Source of the DNA: Kordia sp965224175
GTDB taxonomy: Bacteria; Bacteroidota; Bacteroidia; Flavobacteriales; Flavobacteriaceae
Length of the DNA stretch: 64,000 nucleotides
Direction of reading: 5' to 3'
Assembly (NCBI RefSeq): GCF_965224175.1
Contig: NZ_OZ245041.1
Coordinates: 868,001 to 932,000 of the forward strand
Every line of letters begins with the position of its first letter. Position 1 is the first letter of the stretch. This document shows positions 1-8,900 of the stretch, piece by piece. The notes below the pieces were generated by a model. That model saw only the letters and a list, made by a program, of their open reading frames with translations. It ran no database searches and was not told the DNA's origin. A program made the position numbers and the translations under genes.

Positions 1-277
1 ACAACCAAGACCATTTTAAAAAGTCAGCATCTAAACGTGGTTTTACATAAAAAGGACTTGAAGCGTTAAACATCCATTTCAAACCTTTAGTAATCATTCC
101 AGGCGCTGCTAATGGAATAATATGACTTGGCGTAATATAACCTGCATTTACAAAAGAAGCGCCACTCGATATATCACTTTTATCAAATATAGTAACTTGA
201 TGTCCGTCTTGCTGTAAATAATACGCGCAACACAGTCCAATAATTCCTCCTCCAATAATGACTATTTCTTTTTTCAA
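1..277 (-). CDS. FAD-dependent D-amino-acid dehydrogenase (DadA-like), 3' part outside window
   Basis: The reading frame runs off the left window edge, so only the N-terminal 92 residues are visible. They begin with KKEIVIIGGGIIG, the GxGxxG dinucleotide-binding loop of the DAO/DadA family, followed by a typical FDKSDISSGAS segment after the second beta strand. An in-frame stop lies 9 bases upstream of TTG 277, so TTG is the most plausible start. In hydroxyproline catabolism this family oxidises cis-4-hydroxy-D-proline to 1-pyrroline-4-hydroxy-2-carboxylate, and the other three enzymes of that pathway are encoded just upstream on the same strand (978-4741). The role is inferred from those neighbours. 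A 700-bp repeat-bearing gap separates it from the epimerase gene. Confidence 0.8.
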   Translation of the reverse strand, partial: MKKEIVIIGGGIIGLCCAYYLQQDGHQVTIFDKSDISSGASFVNAGYITPSHIIPLAAPGMITKGLKWMFNASSPFYVKPRLDADFLKWSWL

Positions 278-977
278 ATCTATTTAGATTTTTAGGCTTT
301 TTATACTTGCTTTCTTTAAGTTTGTTTAACTTATTAGAAACGTCTGTTCGAGTGTCTGATTTATGATTTGGTGTATCGAGAACAACTTTAAAAATCATAG
401 TACTTCTCGATACTATTTTCTATCGAAAATCACTCGAAGTGACACGTAGAATATTTTTATTTTATAATTTTCGTCATACTAAATTTGATTCAGCATCTCA
501 ATAGTAAATACTACTATCTAAAAACCAATTCAATACGTCTTTGCGAGAGTTTTATAAAAACTCGTGGCAATCTGTTGCTTTACAAGCAGATTACTTCGTC
601 ATACTTCCTCGTAATGACCTTTCAAATCTTCTCAATACTAACATCTCAAATTTAAAATTCAACTCGTATCATAAAATAAAGAATTGTCACGAATACACGA
701 ATGGTTTTCTATTATCTTACTTTCTCTTAATAATTATCACGAATTAGCTCGTTTCAAAGTAAATTCAGTATTCGATATTTATACTAAAATCATTTAGTTA
801 TGTCATAGAAATCGAACTTACGTTTGAAATATCTCAATACACAATACTAACATCTAAAAACCAATTCAATACGTCTTTGCGAGAGTTTTATAAAAATTTG
901 TGGCAATCTCTTAACAAACAGATTACTTCGTCATACTTCCTCGTAATGACGTTTCAAATCTTCTCAATACCAACATC
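278..977. other. 700-bp gene-free gap holding dispersed repeats
   Basis: No convincing gene is present. The stretch contains a Bacteroidota-style palindromic repeat remnant around 400-445 (TTCTCGATAC and CACTCGAAGTGAC) and two direct copies of a unit of about 130 bp (516-651 and 852-983). A short open frame at 541-747 is made of this repeat and is not a gene. The gap separates two enzymes that should work in one pathway, so the dehydrogenase may have its own promoter or may be reached by read-through. Confidence 0.7.
516..651. repeat. Dispersed repeat, copy 1 of direct pair
   Basis: It starts ATCTAAAAACCAATTCAAT and ends AACATCTCAAAT. The core contains CGTCATACTTCCTCGTAATGA, a form of the short intergenic repeat of flavobacterial genomes. 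Copy 2 lies at 852-983 in the same orientation with few differences (for example CTCGTGGCAATCTG against TTTGTGGCAATCTC). Diverged versions appear inverted at 5798-5830 and direct at 16550-16592. Confidence 0.85.
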
Positions 978-983
978 TCAAAT
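852..983. repeat. Dispersed repeat, copy 2 of direct pair
   Basis: This is the second copy of the unit at 516-651. Its last 6 bases overlap the stop codon end of the epimerase gene, so the repeat abuts or supplies the gene's 3' end. The 200-bp spacer between copies does not repeat. Confidence 0.85.
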
Positions 984-1985
984 CACCTGAAAGCCATGTG
1001 CATACGGATCATCTTCATCATCAATAATAATTGTATTATACCCATACACTTTTGCCCAGCCTTGAATACTTGGAACAATCGCTGGTTTTCCTGCCAACAT
1101 TGTTTCTTCTTCAATATGACCAACAAACTTTGATCCTATATAACTTTCATGTATAAACTCCTCTCCCATTTTTAATTTTCCTTTAGCATGTAGTTGTGCT
1201 AATCGTGCGGAAGTTCCAGTTCCGCAAGGACTTCTATCAATGGCTTTATCTCCATAAAAAACGGCGTTTCTTCCAGACGAAGTTGCATCAATCGGATTTC
1301 CTGTCCATAGCATATGTGATACATCACGAATGGTATCATTTTCTGGATGAATAAACAAATTTGGATACTTCTTATTAATCCGTTCTCGTACCACTTGTGA
1401 ATACTGAATTATTTTGCTCGCTGTAAAATCGTGAATACCTGAAAAATTCTTTTGCGGATCTACAATCGCATAGTAATTTCCGCCATAAGCGACATCAAAC
1501 GTAAGTTCTCCTAATTCCGGACAATCTATAGTTAAATTTTCTTCAGCTAAAAAGCTTTTTACATTGGTCAACCGAACCCAATCTACTTTTTTGCCTGTTT
1601 GTTGATATGCGATTTCTACCAAACCTGCTGGCGCTTCCATTTTAATCTTTCCAGCCGTTTTTGGTGTAATCAAACCTTCTTCTATGGCAATGGTAATCGT
1701 TCCGATCGTTCCATGTCCGCACATTGGCAAACAACCTGAAGTTTCAATAAATAGAATTCCAAAATCATTTTCAGGATTACTTGGAGGAAATAAAATACTT
1801 CCGCTCATCATGTCATGACCGCGCGGTTCAAACATTAAACCTTTGCGAATCCAGTCGTATTCTTTTAGGAAATGCTGCCGTTTCTCGCTCATATTAGTTC
1901 CGACTAAATTTGGTCCGCCGCCAGCAACAACACGCACAGGATTTCCGCAAGTATGTGCATCAATACAAAAAAAGGTCTTTCGCAT
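978..1985 (-). CDS. 4-hydroxyproline 2-epimerase (proline racemase family)
   Basis: A 335-residue cytoplasmic protein of the proline racemase family. Both catalytic cysteines are visible: Cys89 in MCGHGT and Cys254 in DRSPCGTGTSA. Having two cysteines separates racemases and epimerases from the 3-hydroxyproline dehydratase branch, which has Thr in the second place. The expected reaction is trans-4-hydroxy-L-proline to cis-4-hydroxy-D-proline. The start lies 9 bp after the stop of the aldehyde dehydrogenase gene, so the two are co-transcribed. Proline racemase itself is the alternative, but the neighbouring semialdehyde dehydrogenase and DapA-family deaminase strongly favour the hydroxyproline enzyme. 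Confidence 0.9.
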   Translation of the reverse strand: MRKTFFCIDAHTCGNPVRVVAGGGPNLVGTNMSEKRQHFLKEYDWIRKGLMFEPRGHDMMSGSILFPPSNPENDFGILFIETSGCLPMCGHGTIGTITIAIEEGLITPKTAGKIKMEAPAGLVEIAYQQTGKKVDWVRLTNVKSFLAEENLTIDCPELGELTFDVAYGGNYYAIVDPQKNFSGIHDFTASKIIQYSQVVRERINKKYPNLFIHPENDTIRDVSHMLWTGNPIDATSSGRNAVFYGDKAIDRSPCGTGTSARLAQLHAKGKLKMGEEFIHESYIGSKFVGHIEEETMLAGKPAIVPSIQGWAKVYGYNTIIIDDEDDPYAHGFQVI

Positions 1986-1994
1986 AGCAATTTT

Positions 1995-3578
1995 TTATAA
2001 AGCTTCTTTCGTCTCTTGATCGTTTACCAATCGAAGAATATTCAAAGGGTTTTCGTTTTTTAATTCATCAGGCAATAACTCATTTGGCCAATCTTGGTAA
2101 CTAAATGGTCGAACCCAACGTTTTATAGAATCTCTTCCAACTGCTGTAAATCTGCTGTCTGTCGATGCTGGATACGGTCCCCCATGCAACATAGAAGGTA
2201 CAACTTCTACGCCTGTAGGAACTCCATTAAAAATAATACGTCCTACTCTATCTGATAAAGTTTTAACAACACCATTATAATTTGAAGCTTCGTTTTCTTC
2301 AGAAATAATGGTTCCTGTCAATTGTCCTTCTAAGTTTGCTAAAATCGTTTCTAATTCTGCAACATTTTCACATTGTACTACTAATGAAAACGGTCCAAAA
2401 ACTTCTTCGTGAAGTGTAGCATTTTCTAAAAATGTTTTCCCATCAACGGTAGCGACAGTTTGCTGCGCATAATTTTCAGCCACAGCTGTATCAATAGTAG
2501 CTTTAGTTTCTACATTTTTTTGCGATTGAGCTTTCGCTTTGTTATTGCTATACACAGCATGAATATTAGGATGTAACATACATTGCGGTTTTATCTGAAC
2601 GATTTCTTCTGCTAATGTTCCTATAAAATTTGTTAGACCGTCACTTTTAAGTCCTAAAATCAATCCTGGATTTGTACAAAATTGACCTGTTCCTAAAGTA
2701 ATGGAACTTGCATAAGTTTTTGCCCAAGAAACTGCTTTTGTCTCTAGTGCTTTTGGTAATAAAACTACTGGATTTATACTTCCCATTTCGGCAAATACTG
2801 GAATTGGTTCTTTTCGTTTGGCAGCTAGGTCTAATAATGCGCGTCCGCCTCGAATACTTCCTGTAAATCCAACTCCTTTTACTTTTGGATGTTTTACCAA
2901 TTCTTGTCCGACTTCAATTCCACTACTATTTAAGTTTGAAAATACGCCGTTTGGCATGCCCGTTTTTTCCGCTGCTTTTTGAATAGCAGAAGCTACCAAT
3001 TCACCAGTTCCTGCATGCATAGGATGTGATTTTACAACAACAGGACAACCTGAAGCCAATGCAGAAGCTGTATCGCCACCAGCCGTAGAATACGCTAATG
3101 GAAAATTACTCGCCCCAAAAACGACGATTGGACCAATAGGAACTGACATTTTTCGTAAGTCAACTCTTGGATTCGGCGTTCGATCAGGTTGCGCAGGATC
3201 AATTCGTGCTTCAACCCAAGAACCTTCTTCTACAAGTTTAGCAAACGTGCGCAGTTGACCAATTGTTCTACCACGTTCTCCTTTGGCTCTTCCTTCAGGT
3301 AAACCAGTTTCAGACATGTATGTTTGTACTAATGTATTATCCAACGCTAAAATTTCATCAGCTATAGTATTTAAAAATGCTGCCTTTTTTGTACCAGAAA
3401 TCGTTCTAAATATTTTAAAAGCTTCTGAGGCTAAATCTACAGCTTCCTGAATTTCTTCCGAAGTTGCTTCCGTAAAAACTGTTTCGTTTGCAGTATTTGT
3501 TTTCGGATTAAAGGTTTTATAGGTTGTGTTGCCTTTTGCTGAAAGTGTATTTCCAATATAGTTTTTCCCTGTAATCAT
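1995..3578 (-). CDS. Alpha-ketoglutarate semialdehyde (2,5-dioxopentanoate) dehydrogenase
   Basis: A 527-residue aldehyde dehydrogenase superfamily protein. The catalytic glutamate is Glu264 in FAEMGSINP and the catalytic cysteine is Cys301 in GTGQFCTNPG. The length and the FAEMGSINPV signature match the NADP-linked ketoglutarate semialdehyde dehydrogenases of hydroxyproline and sugar-acid pathways. It would convert 2,5-dioxopentanoate to 2-oxoglutarate, the last step before the TCA cycle. It is followed after 9 bp by the epimerase gene and preceded by a 239-bp gap with two stem-loops downstream of the DapA-family gene. Confidence 0.92.
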   Translation of the reverse strand: MITGKNYIGNTLSAKGNTTYKTFNPKTNTANETVFTEATSEEIQEAVDLASEAFKIFRTISGTKKAAFLNTIADEILALDNTLVQTYMSETGLPEGRAKGERGRTIGQLRTFAKLVEEGSWVEARIDPAQPDRTPNPRVDLRKMSVPIGPIVVFGASNFPLAYSTAGGDTASALASGCPVVVKSHPMHAGTGELVASAIQKAAEKTGMPNGVFSNLNSSGIEVGQELVKHPKVKGVGFTGSIRGGRALLDLAAKRKEPIPVFAEMGSINPVVLLPKALETKAVSWAKTYASSITLGTGQFCTNPGLILGLKSDGLTNFIGTLAEEIVQIKPQCMLHPNIHAVYSNNKAKAQSQKNVETKATIDTAVAENYAQQTVATVDGKTFLENATLHEEVFGPFSLVVQCENVAELETILANLEGQLTGTIISEENEASNYNGVVKTLSDRVGRIIFNGVPTGVEVVPSMLHGGPYPASTDSRFTAVGRDSIKRWVRPFSYQDWPNELLPDELKNENPLNILRLVNDQETKEAL

Positions 3579-3661
3579 ATATCTTACTTTTAATGTTCTT
3601 TCCTTTGTTATTTATAACAAAAATGAACTAAGAATGTGTGTTTTTGAAAAATAATAAAAGC

Positions 3662-3720
3662 GTGATTCAAATCCTAAGTTTTTTCCAAGGCTTTAAAAAC
3701 TTACAACGGATTTGACTCAC
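3662..3720. other. Intergenic stem-loop inside the hydroxyproline operon
   Basis: An imperfect inverted repeat: GTGATTCAAATCC with TAAGTTTTTT on one arm, and AAAAACTTA then GGATTTGACTCAC on the other, with a 4-base bulge. It lies between the DapA-family gene and the aldehyde dehydrogenase gene. No U-tract follows on the minus strand, so a processing or stability element is as likely as a terminator. Confidence 0.6.
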
Positions 3721-3745
3721 TACTTCAATAAAAATGAACCTTGGA

Positions 3746-3795
3746 TTTAACAGCTGCTAACTTATTACTTTTTATGATATTACAATGCTGTTAAA
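3746..3795. other. Second intergenic stem-loop in the same gap
   Basis: TTTAACAGC (3746-3754) pairs with GCTGTTAAA (3787-3795), a 9-bp stem with a 32-nt loop. It sits 22 bases below the stop codon of the DapA-family gene. It may attenuate read-through into the two downstream enzymes. Confidence 0.45.
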
Positions 3796-3817
3796 GATTT
3801 TAGCACTCATTTTATAT

Positions 3818-4741
3818 TTAACCTAAGTATTGTTTATAATTTGGTAATTCTGGACGTGCTTTTAATCCGTTGATGATTATATTAGTAACATGTTCTCTTT
3901 CATCTCCAATTAACGGTAATCGTGGTTCACGAACATTTTCTGTTCCAATTCCTGTAGCTACTTCTGCAAGTTTTATATTTTGGACTAACTTCGTATTGAT
4001 GTCTAATTCTAGTAACGGTAAAAACCATCTATAAATTGAAATTGCTTCTTCGATTTTTCCAGCTTTTGCCAAAGCATAAATCGCTACTGTTTCTGCAGGA
4101 AATGCACATACTAAACCTGCAACCCAACCATCTGCGCCCATGAAGATACTTTCTAAAGCTAGTGTATCAACACCACTTAAAATCGCCAATCGATCTCCAA
4201 AACGGTTTTTAATGCGTGTAATGTTGGAGATATCACGTGTAGATTCTTTCACTGCTTGAATGTTTGGACAATCATTTAGTAATTCTTCAAACATATCTAA
4301 GGTAACTTCAATACCATAATCTACAGGATTGTTATAAACCATAATTGGTAAATCGGTACTATTAGCAACAGCTTTAAAATAGGTAACCGTTTCTCTTCCA
4401 TCTGCTTTGTATCGCATTGGTGGTAACATCATTAGGCCACTTGCACCATCTTCTTTGGCATGTTTTGCGGCCTCTTTTGCTGCAACAGTAGATTGTTCTG
4501 CTACATTTATAATGACAGGAACTTTTCCATCAACGATTTTTACTGTTTCACGAACTAACGTGCGTTTTTCTTCATTGGTTAATGTACTAGCTTCTCCCAA
4601 CGTTCCTCCAAGAATAATTCCATGTACGCCAGCTTCTAGTTGTGCGTTGATATTGACGGCAAACATTTTTAAATCAAGTTTGTCATCGTCAGTAAATTTT
4701 GTAGTTACAGCTGGCATTACGCCTTTCCAATTGATTTGCAT
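3818..4741 (-). CDS. DapA-family 1-pyrroline-4-hydroxy-2-carboxylate deaminase
   Basis: A 307-residue class I aldolase-type TIM barrel of the dihydrodipicolinate synthase family. The Schiff-base lysine is Lys165 in IQAVKESTRD, the conserved tyrosine is Tyr136 in IMVYNNP, and GGTLGE (45-50) replaces the usual GTTGE loop. In hydroxyproline catabolism a family member deaminates 1-pyrroline-4-hydroxy-2-carboxylate to ketoglutarate semialdehyde, which the next gene oxidises. True DapA is unlikely because all neighbours are catabolic. It is the first gene of the minus-strand set and is divergent from the AraC regulator. Confidence 0.87.
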   Translation of the reverse strand: MQINWKGVMPAVTTKFTDDDKLDLKMFAVNINAQLEAGVHGIILGGTLGEASTLTNEEKRTLVRETVKIVDGKVPVIINVAEQSTVAAKEAAKHAKEDGASGLMMLPPMRYKADGRETVTYFKAVANSTDLPIMVYNNPVDYGIEVTLDMFEELLNDCPNIQAVKESTRDISNITRIKNRFGDRLAILSGVDTLALESIFMGADGWVAGLVCAFPAETVAIYALAKAGKIEEAISIYRWFLPLLELDINTKLVQNIKLAEVATGIGTENVREPRLPLIGDEREHVTNIIINGLKARPELPNYKQYLG

Positions 4742-4913
4742 TGTATTGTTCTTTTGATGTGGTAAAAGTAACTTACATCTTTACATTAGAAATTGTAGAT
4801 ATTATCCAATATCGATACTATTTTATCCTAAAAACCATTTTTTATAGTTTTTTAGATTAATTTTAGCACATTATTATCTCGACTTCGCTCGATATTACAA
4901 TTTGTATTATAAA

Positions 4914-5774
4914 ATGAAAGTTTTACCTTTTAAAATACCAAAAGCTGAAAGTGATATTTTGATCGTTCAGGAAGATCGTGGACGTACATTTTATGAACAG
5001 CTACATCAACACGAAGAAATTCAGTTATCTTTTATTGTTTCTGGAAAAGGAACTTTTATCATTGGTGATACTATTCGCGATTTTCAACCAAACGATGTTT
5101 TATTGTTTGGAAGTCATGTTCCGCATGTTTTGAAGAGTGATGTTTCAACTGAACAGGATTCGTATATGATTTCTTTATTTTTTACGAGTGATAGTTTTGG
5201 AGAACATTTTTTTGGGTTGCCAAAGTTACAATCCTTGCAGAAACTCTTGAACGATGCACGTTTTGGAGTGAAGTTTACTGAACATAAAACTATTGTAAAG
5301 TCTTTGTTTGAAGGTGTTTTGCTTCAAAATTCCCTACAACAATTCGCCACTTTTTTTGAGATACTTTCTATTTTAACGCAATTGGACTATGAAACAATTT
5401 CTTCTTTTATCAACACTAAAAACTATACAGATGACGAAGGAAAACGCATGAGCGCTGTTTTTGAATTTGCGATGAATCATTTTGATCAAAAGATTGTGTT
5501 GGAAGATATTGCTACGATTGCCAATATGACACCGAATGCTTTTTGCAAGTATTTTAAACAACGAACGAATAAAACTTTTTTTAAGTTTTTGACGGAAGTC
5601 AGAATTGAAAATGCTTGTAAGTTTTTGACCAATCAATCACAGTTGTCTATTGCGGAAACTGCGTATAGTTGCGGTTTTTTTAATGTTTCAAATTTCAATC
5701 GAAAGTTTAAGGAAATTAAGGGTTTAACGCCTACTAAGTTTCGGAAGAAGGTGTTTTTAAATGCTAAATTTTAA
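4914..5774 (+). CDS. AraC family transcriptional regulator
   Basis: A 286-residue protein with an N-terminal cupin-like sensor (HQHEEIQLSFIVSGKGTF) and a C-terminal double helix-turn-helix of the AraC/XylS type (about 190-285, with LSIAETAYSCGFFNVSNFNRKFK). The frame is open from a TTG at 4902, but ATG 4914 gives a natural start (MKVLPFKIP) and is preferred. It is divergent from the hydroxyproline genes with a 172-bp shared intergenic region, so it probably controls them. The effector is unknown; hydroxyproline or a pathway intermediate is the obvious guess. Confidence 0.87.
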   Translation: MKVLPFKIPKAESDILIVQEDRGRTFYEQLHQHEEIQLSFIVSGKGTFIIGDTIRDFQPNDVLLFGSHVPHVLKSDVSTEQDSYMISLFFTSDSFGEHFFGLPKLQSLQKLLNDARFGVKFTEHKTIVKSLFEGVLLQNSLQQFATFFEILSILTQLDYETISSFINTKNYTDDEGKRMSAVFEFAMNHFDQKIVLEDIATIANMTPNAFCKYFKQRTNKTFFKFLTEVRIENACKFLTNQSQLSIAETAYSCGFFNVSNFNRKFKEIKGLTPTKFRKKVFLNAKF

Positions 5775-5797
5775 AGTTTAAGTTTTTTCCTTTCTTA

Positions 5798-5830
5798 CGT
5801 CATCACGAGGAAGTATGACGAAGTGACCTG
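5798..5830. repeat. Dispersed intergenic repeat, inverted copy
   Basis: CATCACGAGGAAGTATGACG and the following AAGTGACCTG are the reverse complement of the core of the repeats at 516-651 and 852-983, with a few substitutions. The copy lies just after the AraC gene. Confidence 0.65.
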
Positions 5831-5978
5831 TTTCTTTTGTTACTGATAGTTTCATTTCATTCGCTATGAAGTTTTAGAATATTGCTTTCTAATTAACACA
5901 TGAATATATTTCTGTAGTTGCAGTTAATCAATTATAAAACTAAATGCATTTAGTAAGAAAATAACTATATTTATCAGT

Positions 5979-7667
5979 ATGATTACAGAAGAAACTTATA
6001 ATTGGGTAGAAGAATTATTAGATCCTAAAATTACTGAAATATCGGATAGTGATTATGATAGATTAGTTAAAGATTATTTTCAGAAAGATAAACGAGATTG
6101 GCTTGAGAAAAATAGAATATTGGAATATGTATCGAATATAGTAAGCTTTTGGAGATTAATCCGTAAGTTTTCAATACCGAAAGGGAAGAAACTAAAAATA
6201 TATAATTTTAAAAACTTTGTATTTCCTAGTTTTTATGAAATGGAAATAAATGAAAATAATAATTTCTGGACTAATTATGAAGACAAAATTTTTCAACATT
6301 CAGTAGATTTTAGAGAAGCTACATTTTTAGATTATTCTGTATTTGAAAAAGTAATTTTTGAAAAAGATGTTAAATTTCAATATATCGAATTCGAAAATAA
6401 TTTAATTATTAAAGATTGTACATTTAAGGGTAATGTTCTTTTTCAAAAATCAAAAATTAATAATCTAAATTTAATTAGCTCTACTTTTTCTAATAATTTC
6501 AATTTTACTGATAATGAATGTAATGGTGATGTAAATATATTTAATACAAGTTTTCAAGGCTTTTTACCTTCTTTTTATGATTCAAAATTTCATAAAAAGG
6601 TAATTTTCAGTAAAACAACTTTTTCAAGTGCTGCTTGTCGTTTTAATGAATCAATATTTCTAGATGATGTTGAGTTTTTTGAATGCAAATTTAAACCCAA
6701 ACAAAAAATAGAATTCCAAGCAGTGAATTTTACTAAAAAAGTTGATTTTATTCGATGTGAATTTTTGAACGACACAAACTTTAATCAATCACAATTTCAA
6801 GGTGTTACGATTTTCGATAGACCAATTTTTAAAGAAGAAACTGATTTTTCCTATTGCTATTTTGAAGATGTGAATTTTAAAGAAATTAATACTATTTGGC
6901 CGTATAGAAATTATAATTATACTGAGCCTCCTAAACTTTATTTTAAGGATGTGTTTTTTAATTCAAAAACATTTATCAAAAATACAAACTTATCAGAATT
7001 AGAATTAGATAATAGTGATGTCACTAATATTACGTTTAGTAGATGCATCTGGAATGATGAAAAAAATCGATTAAAGTTAGTAAATGAATTACCTATACTA
7101 AACATTGAAACTAAAAATAAACTTAAACTTTCTAATCAAAATGAAGCAAAGAAGATTGTTGTTGAAAATTTAATAAATAAATTACGTGATTCAGAAAATC
7201 ATTATCGTCAATTGAAAAAGAATTTTGATAGCACAAAAAATTGGGAACTTTCAGGAAAAGCATACGTAAGTGAAATGGAAATGAGACGCTTACGATATAA
7301 AAAGGAAAAAAGTGTCAGCTCAAAAATTAGTTTTATTATTTATTCTATTTATGAACATCTTGGAGGTTATACTCAAAGTTTCGTCAGACCTTTGAATATA
7401 TTGTTACTCTTTACTTTATTTATTTTTCCTTTATACTATTTTACCGAATCTCTAATTTATTATTCACTTTGGAATTGTTCTTTTACAGAATCATTTAGCT
7501 TAGTTAGTGTTTCCGAATGCTTCCAAATGAGTATTGATGCAGCTTTACCAATTTTTAAACCAAAACATACATATCTTTTTTGGGGAGTTCAATACTTTCA
7601 AACTATTTTTTGTGGAACATTACTTACATTTTTCATCTTAGCACTTCGCAAGCGATTTAAGCAATAA
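5979..7667 (+). CDS. Pentapeptide-like repeat protein with C-terminal membrane segments
   Basis: A 562-residue protein. Residues about 90-350 carry imperfect repeats with a Phe every five residues (patterns such as ATFLDYSVFEKVIFEKDVKF), as expected for a pentapeptide-type right-handed beta-helix. A polar, probably coiled segment follows. The C terminus has two hydrophobic stretches (about 470-494 and 535-555) separated by a loop with cysteines, and ends in a basic tail. The layout resembles two-TM channel-like proteins with a cytoplasmic beta-helix, but no selectivity-filter motif is clear. Function is unknown. It is convergent with the glycerate kinase gene and very AT-rich. Confidence 0.75.
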   Translation: MITEETYNWVEELLDPKITEISDSDYDRLVKDYFQKDKRDWLEKNRILEYVSNIVSFWRLIRKFSIPKGKKLKIYNFKNFVFPSFYEMEINENNNFWTNYEDKIFQHSVDFREATFLDYSVFEKVIFEKDVKFQYIEFENNLIIKDCTFKGNVLFQKSKINNLNLISSTFSNNFNFTDNECNGDVNIFNTSFQGFLPSFYDSKFHKKVIFSKTTFSSAACRFNESIFLDDVEFFECKFKPKQKIEFQAVNFTKKVDFIRCEFLNDTNFNQSQFQGVTIFDRPIFKEETDFSYCYFEDVNFKEINTIWPYRNYNYTEPPKLYFKDVFFNSKTFIKNTNLSELELDNSDVTNITFSRCIWNDEKNRLKLVNELPILNIETKNKLKLSNQNEAKKIVVENLINKLRDSENHYRQLKKNFDSTKNWELSGKAYVSEMEMRRLRYKKEKSVSSKISFIIYSIYEHLGGYTQSFVRPLNILLLFTLFIFPLYYFTESLIYYSLWNCSFTESFSLVSVSECFQMSIDAALPIFKPKHTYLFWGVQYFQTIFCGTLLTFFILALRKRFKQ

Positions 7668-7677
7668 AGATATTTTA

Positions 7678-7708
7678 AACATCTTTGATATATAAAAATT
7701 AAGATGTT
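7678..7708. terminator. Possible terminator hairpin between convergent genes
   Basis: AACATCTT pairs with AAGATGTT around a 14-nt loop, in the 51-bp gap between the converging pentapeptide and glycerate kinase genes. There is no strong U-tract, so this is a weak call. Confidence 0.3.
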
Positions 7709-7718
7709 GAATGTCAAA

Positions 7719-8840
7719 CTATAAACACTTTACAAAATTATAGACTGCATATTTTAAATTTTGATAACTATGCGCCATTGCATGTTGAAGATCGCAAGGA
7801 GATTTTGTGATAGCGTTGACATACTGAACGCCTAATTTTTCTTGTGCAGCAATATCTAAATCCGTAGCACCACAAAATACAGCTACTGGAATGTTTTGTT
7901 TTTGAGCAGATTGAATAACGCCAGCAATTGTCTTTCCTGAGAATGTTTGATCGTCTAGTTTTCCTTCTCCAGTGATGATCCAATCAGCATTTTGAATTTT
8001 TGCATCAAAATCTAGTAATTCTTTGACCAATTCGATACCAGAAGTTAGTTTTCCTTGTAAAAATATCGTTGTACCAGCTCCCATTCCACCTGCCGCACCA
8101 CTACCTTCAATATGTTGCACATCTATATTGAATTGTTTTTGTATGATACTGGCTATATTTTGCAAACCTTTATCTAATAATTTTACATCACTTTTGGAAG
8201 CTCCTTTTTGTGGCCCGTACACATATGCAGCACCATCTACTCCGTATAATGGATTTGTGACATCACAAGCAATTTGAATATTAGTAGTTGCCAATTTTGG
8301 ATGTACATTACTAATATCAATTTGATGAATGTGTATCAGATTTTCTCCAATGGGCTGAATTTCTTGATCTTCTTTGTCTAAAAAACGATATCCTAATGCT
8401 GTTGCCATTCCTATTCCACAATCGTTGGTAGCGCTTCCTCCAATGCCTAAAATGATAGTTTCTGCTCCTTTGTCAATAGCCTTTAAAATAAATTCTCCTG
8501 TGCCATAAGTCGTCGTTTTACAGCAATTTTGTTCTTCTGAATCTAGCAATTTCATTCCAGAAGCTTCTGCCATTTCTATAAAAGCCGTTTTTTTTGATTC
8601 CAACCATAAATAAGATGCTTCTATAGGTCTAAACAACGGATCTCTCACGATAACTTTAACAAGTTCACCTTGTAAATGATCTGTTAAAATTTCAATGGTA
8701 CCATCACCTCCATCCGCCAAAGGCAAACGTACAATTTCCGCCAAAGGCATTGCTTTTTTGATCCCTTCTACGGAAGCATCACAAAATTCACTTCCTGTCA
8801 AAGCGCCTTTAAATTTGTCTGGAGCCAATACTATTTTCAC
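7719..8840 (-). CDS. Glycerate kinase
   Basis: A 373-residue glycerate kinase (Gly_kinase family, GarK/GlxK type). It begins MKIVLAPDKFKGALT and carries GGSATNDCGIGMATALG and, near residue 290, ITGEGKLDDQTFSGKT, all hallmarks of the family. It phosphorylates D-glycerate to 2- or 3-phosphoglycerate in the cytoplasm. It is the last gene of a minus-strand cluster with a symporter, a GH63-type hydrolase and a TonB receptor. This fits use of glycerate released from a glycosylglycerate rather than photorespiratory or glyoxylate metabolism. A 205-bp gap with an inverted repeat separates it from the symporter gene. Confidence 0.95.
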   Translation of the reverse strand: MKIVLAPDKFKGALTGSEFCDASVEGIKKAMPLAEIVRLPLADGGDGTIEILTDHLQGELVKVIVRDPLFRPIEASYLWLESKKTAFIEMAEASGMKLLDSEEQNCCKTTTYGTGEFILKAIDKGAETIILGIGGSATNDCGIGMATALGYRFLDKEDQEIQPIGENLIHIHQIDISNVHPKLATTNIQIACDVTNPLYGVDGAAYVYGPQKGASKSDVKLLDKGLQNIASIIQKQFNIDVQHIEGSGAAGGMGAGTTIFLQGKLTSGIELVKELLDFDAKIQNADWIITGEGKLDDQTFSGKTIAGVIQSAQKQNIPVAVFCGATDLDIAAQEKLGVQYVNAITKSPCDLQHAMAHSYQNLKYAVYNFVKCL

Positions 8841-8900
8841 AGCGTTCTATTTTATAATTAAAGTTACGGATTTAGAATTCATTTCAGAAAGATTCATAAT

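Noticed and set aside
183..398. Open frame of 71 codons on the minus strand
   Set aside because: It overlaps the real DadA-like start in another frame. The DadA frame has a Rossmann motif; this one is basic and random-looking.
541..747. Open frame of 68 codons on the plus strand
   Set aside because: It is built from the dispersed repeat at 516-651 and has no protein-like features.
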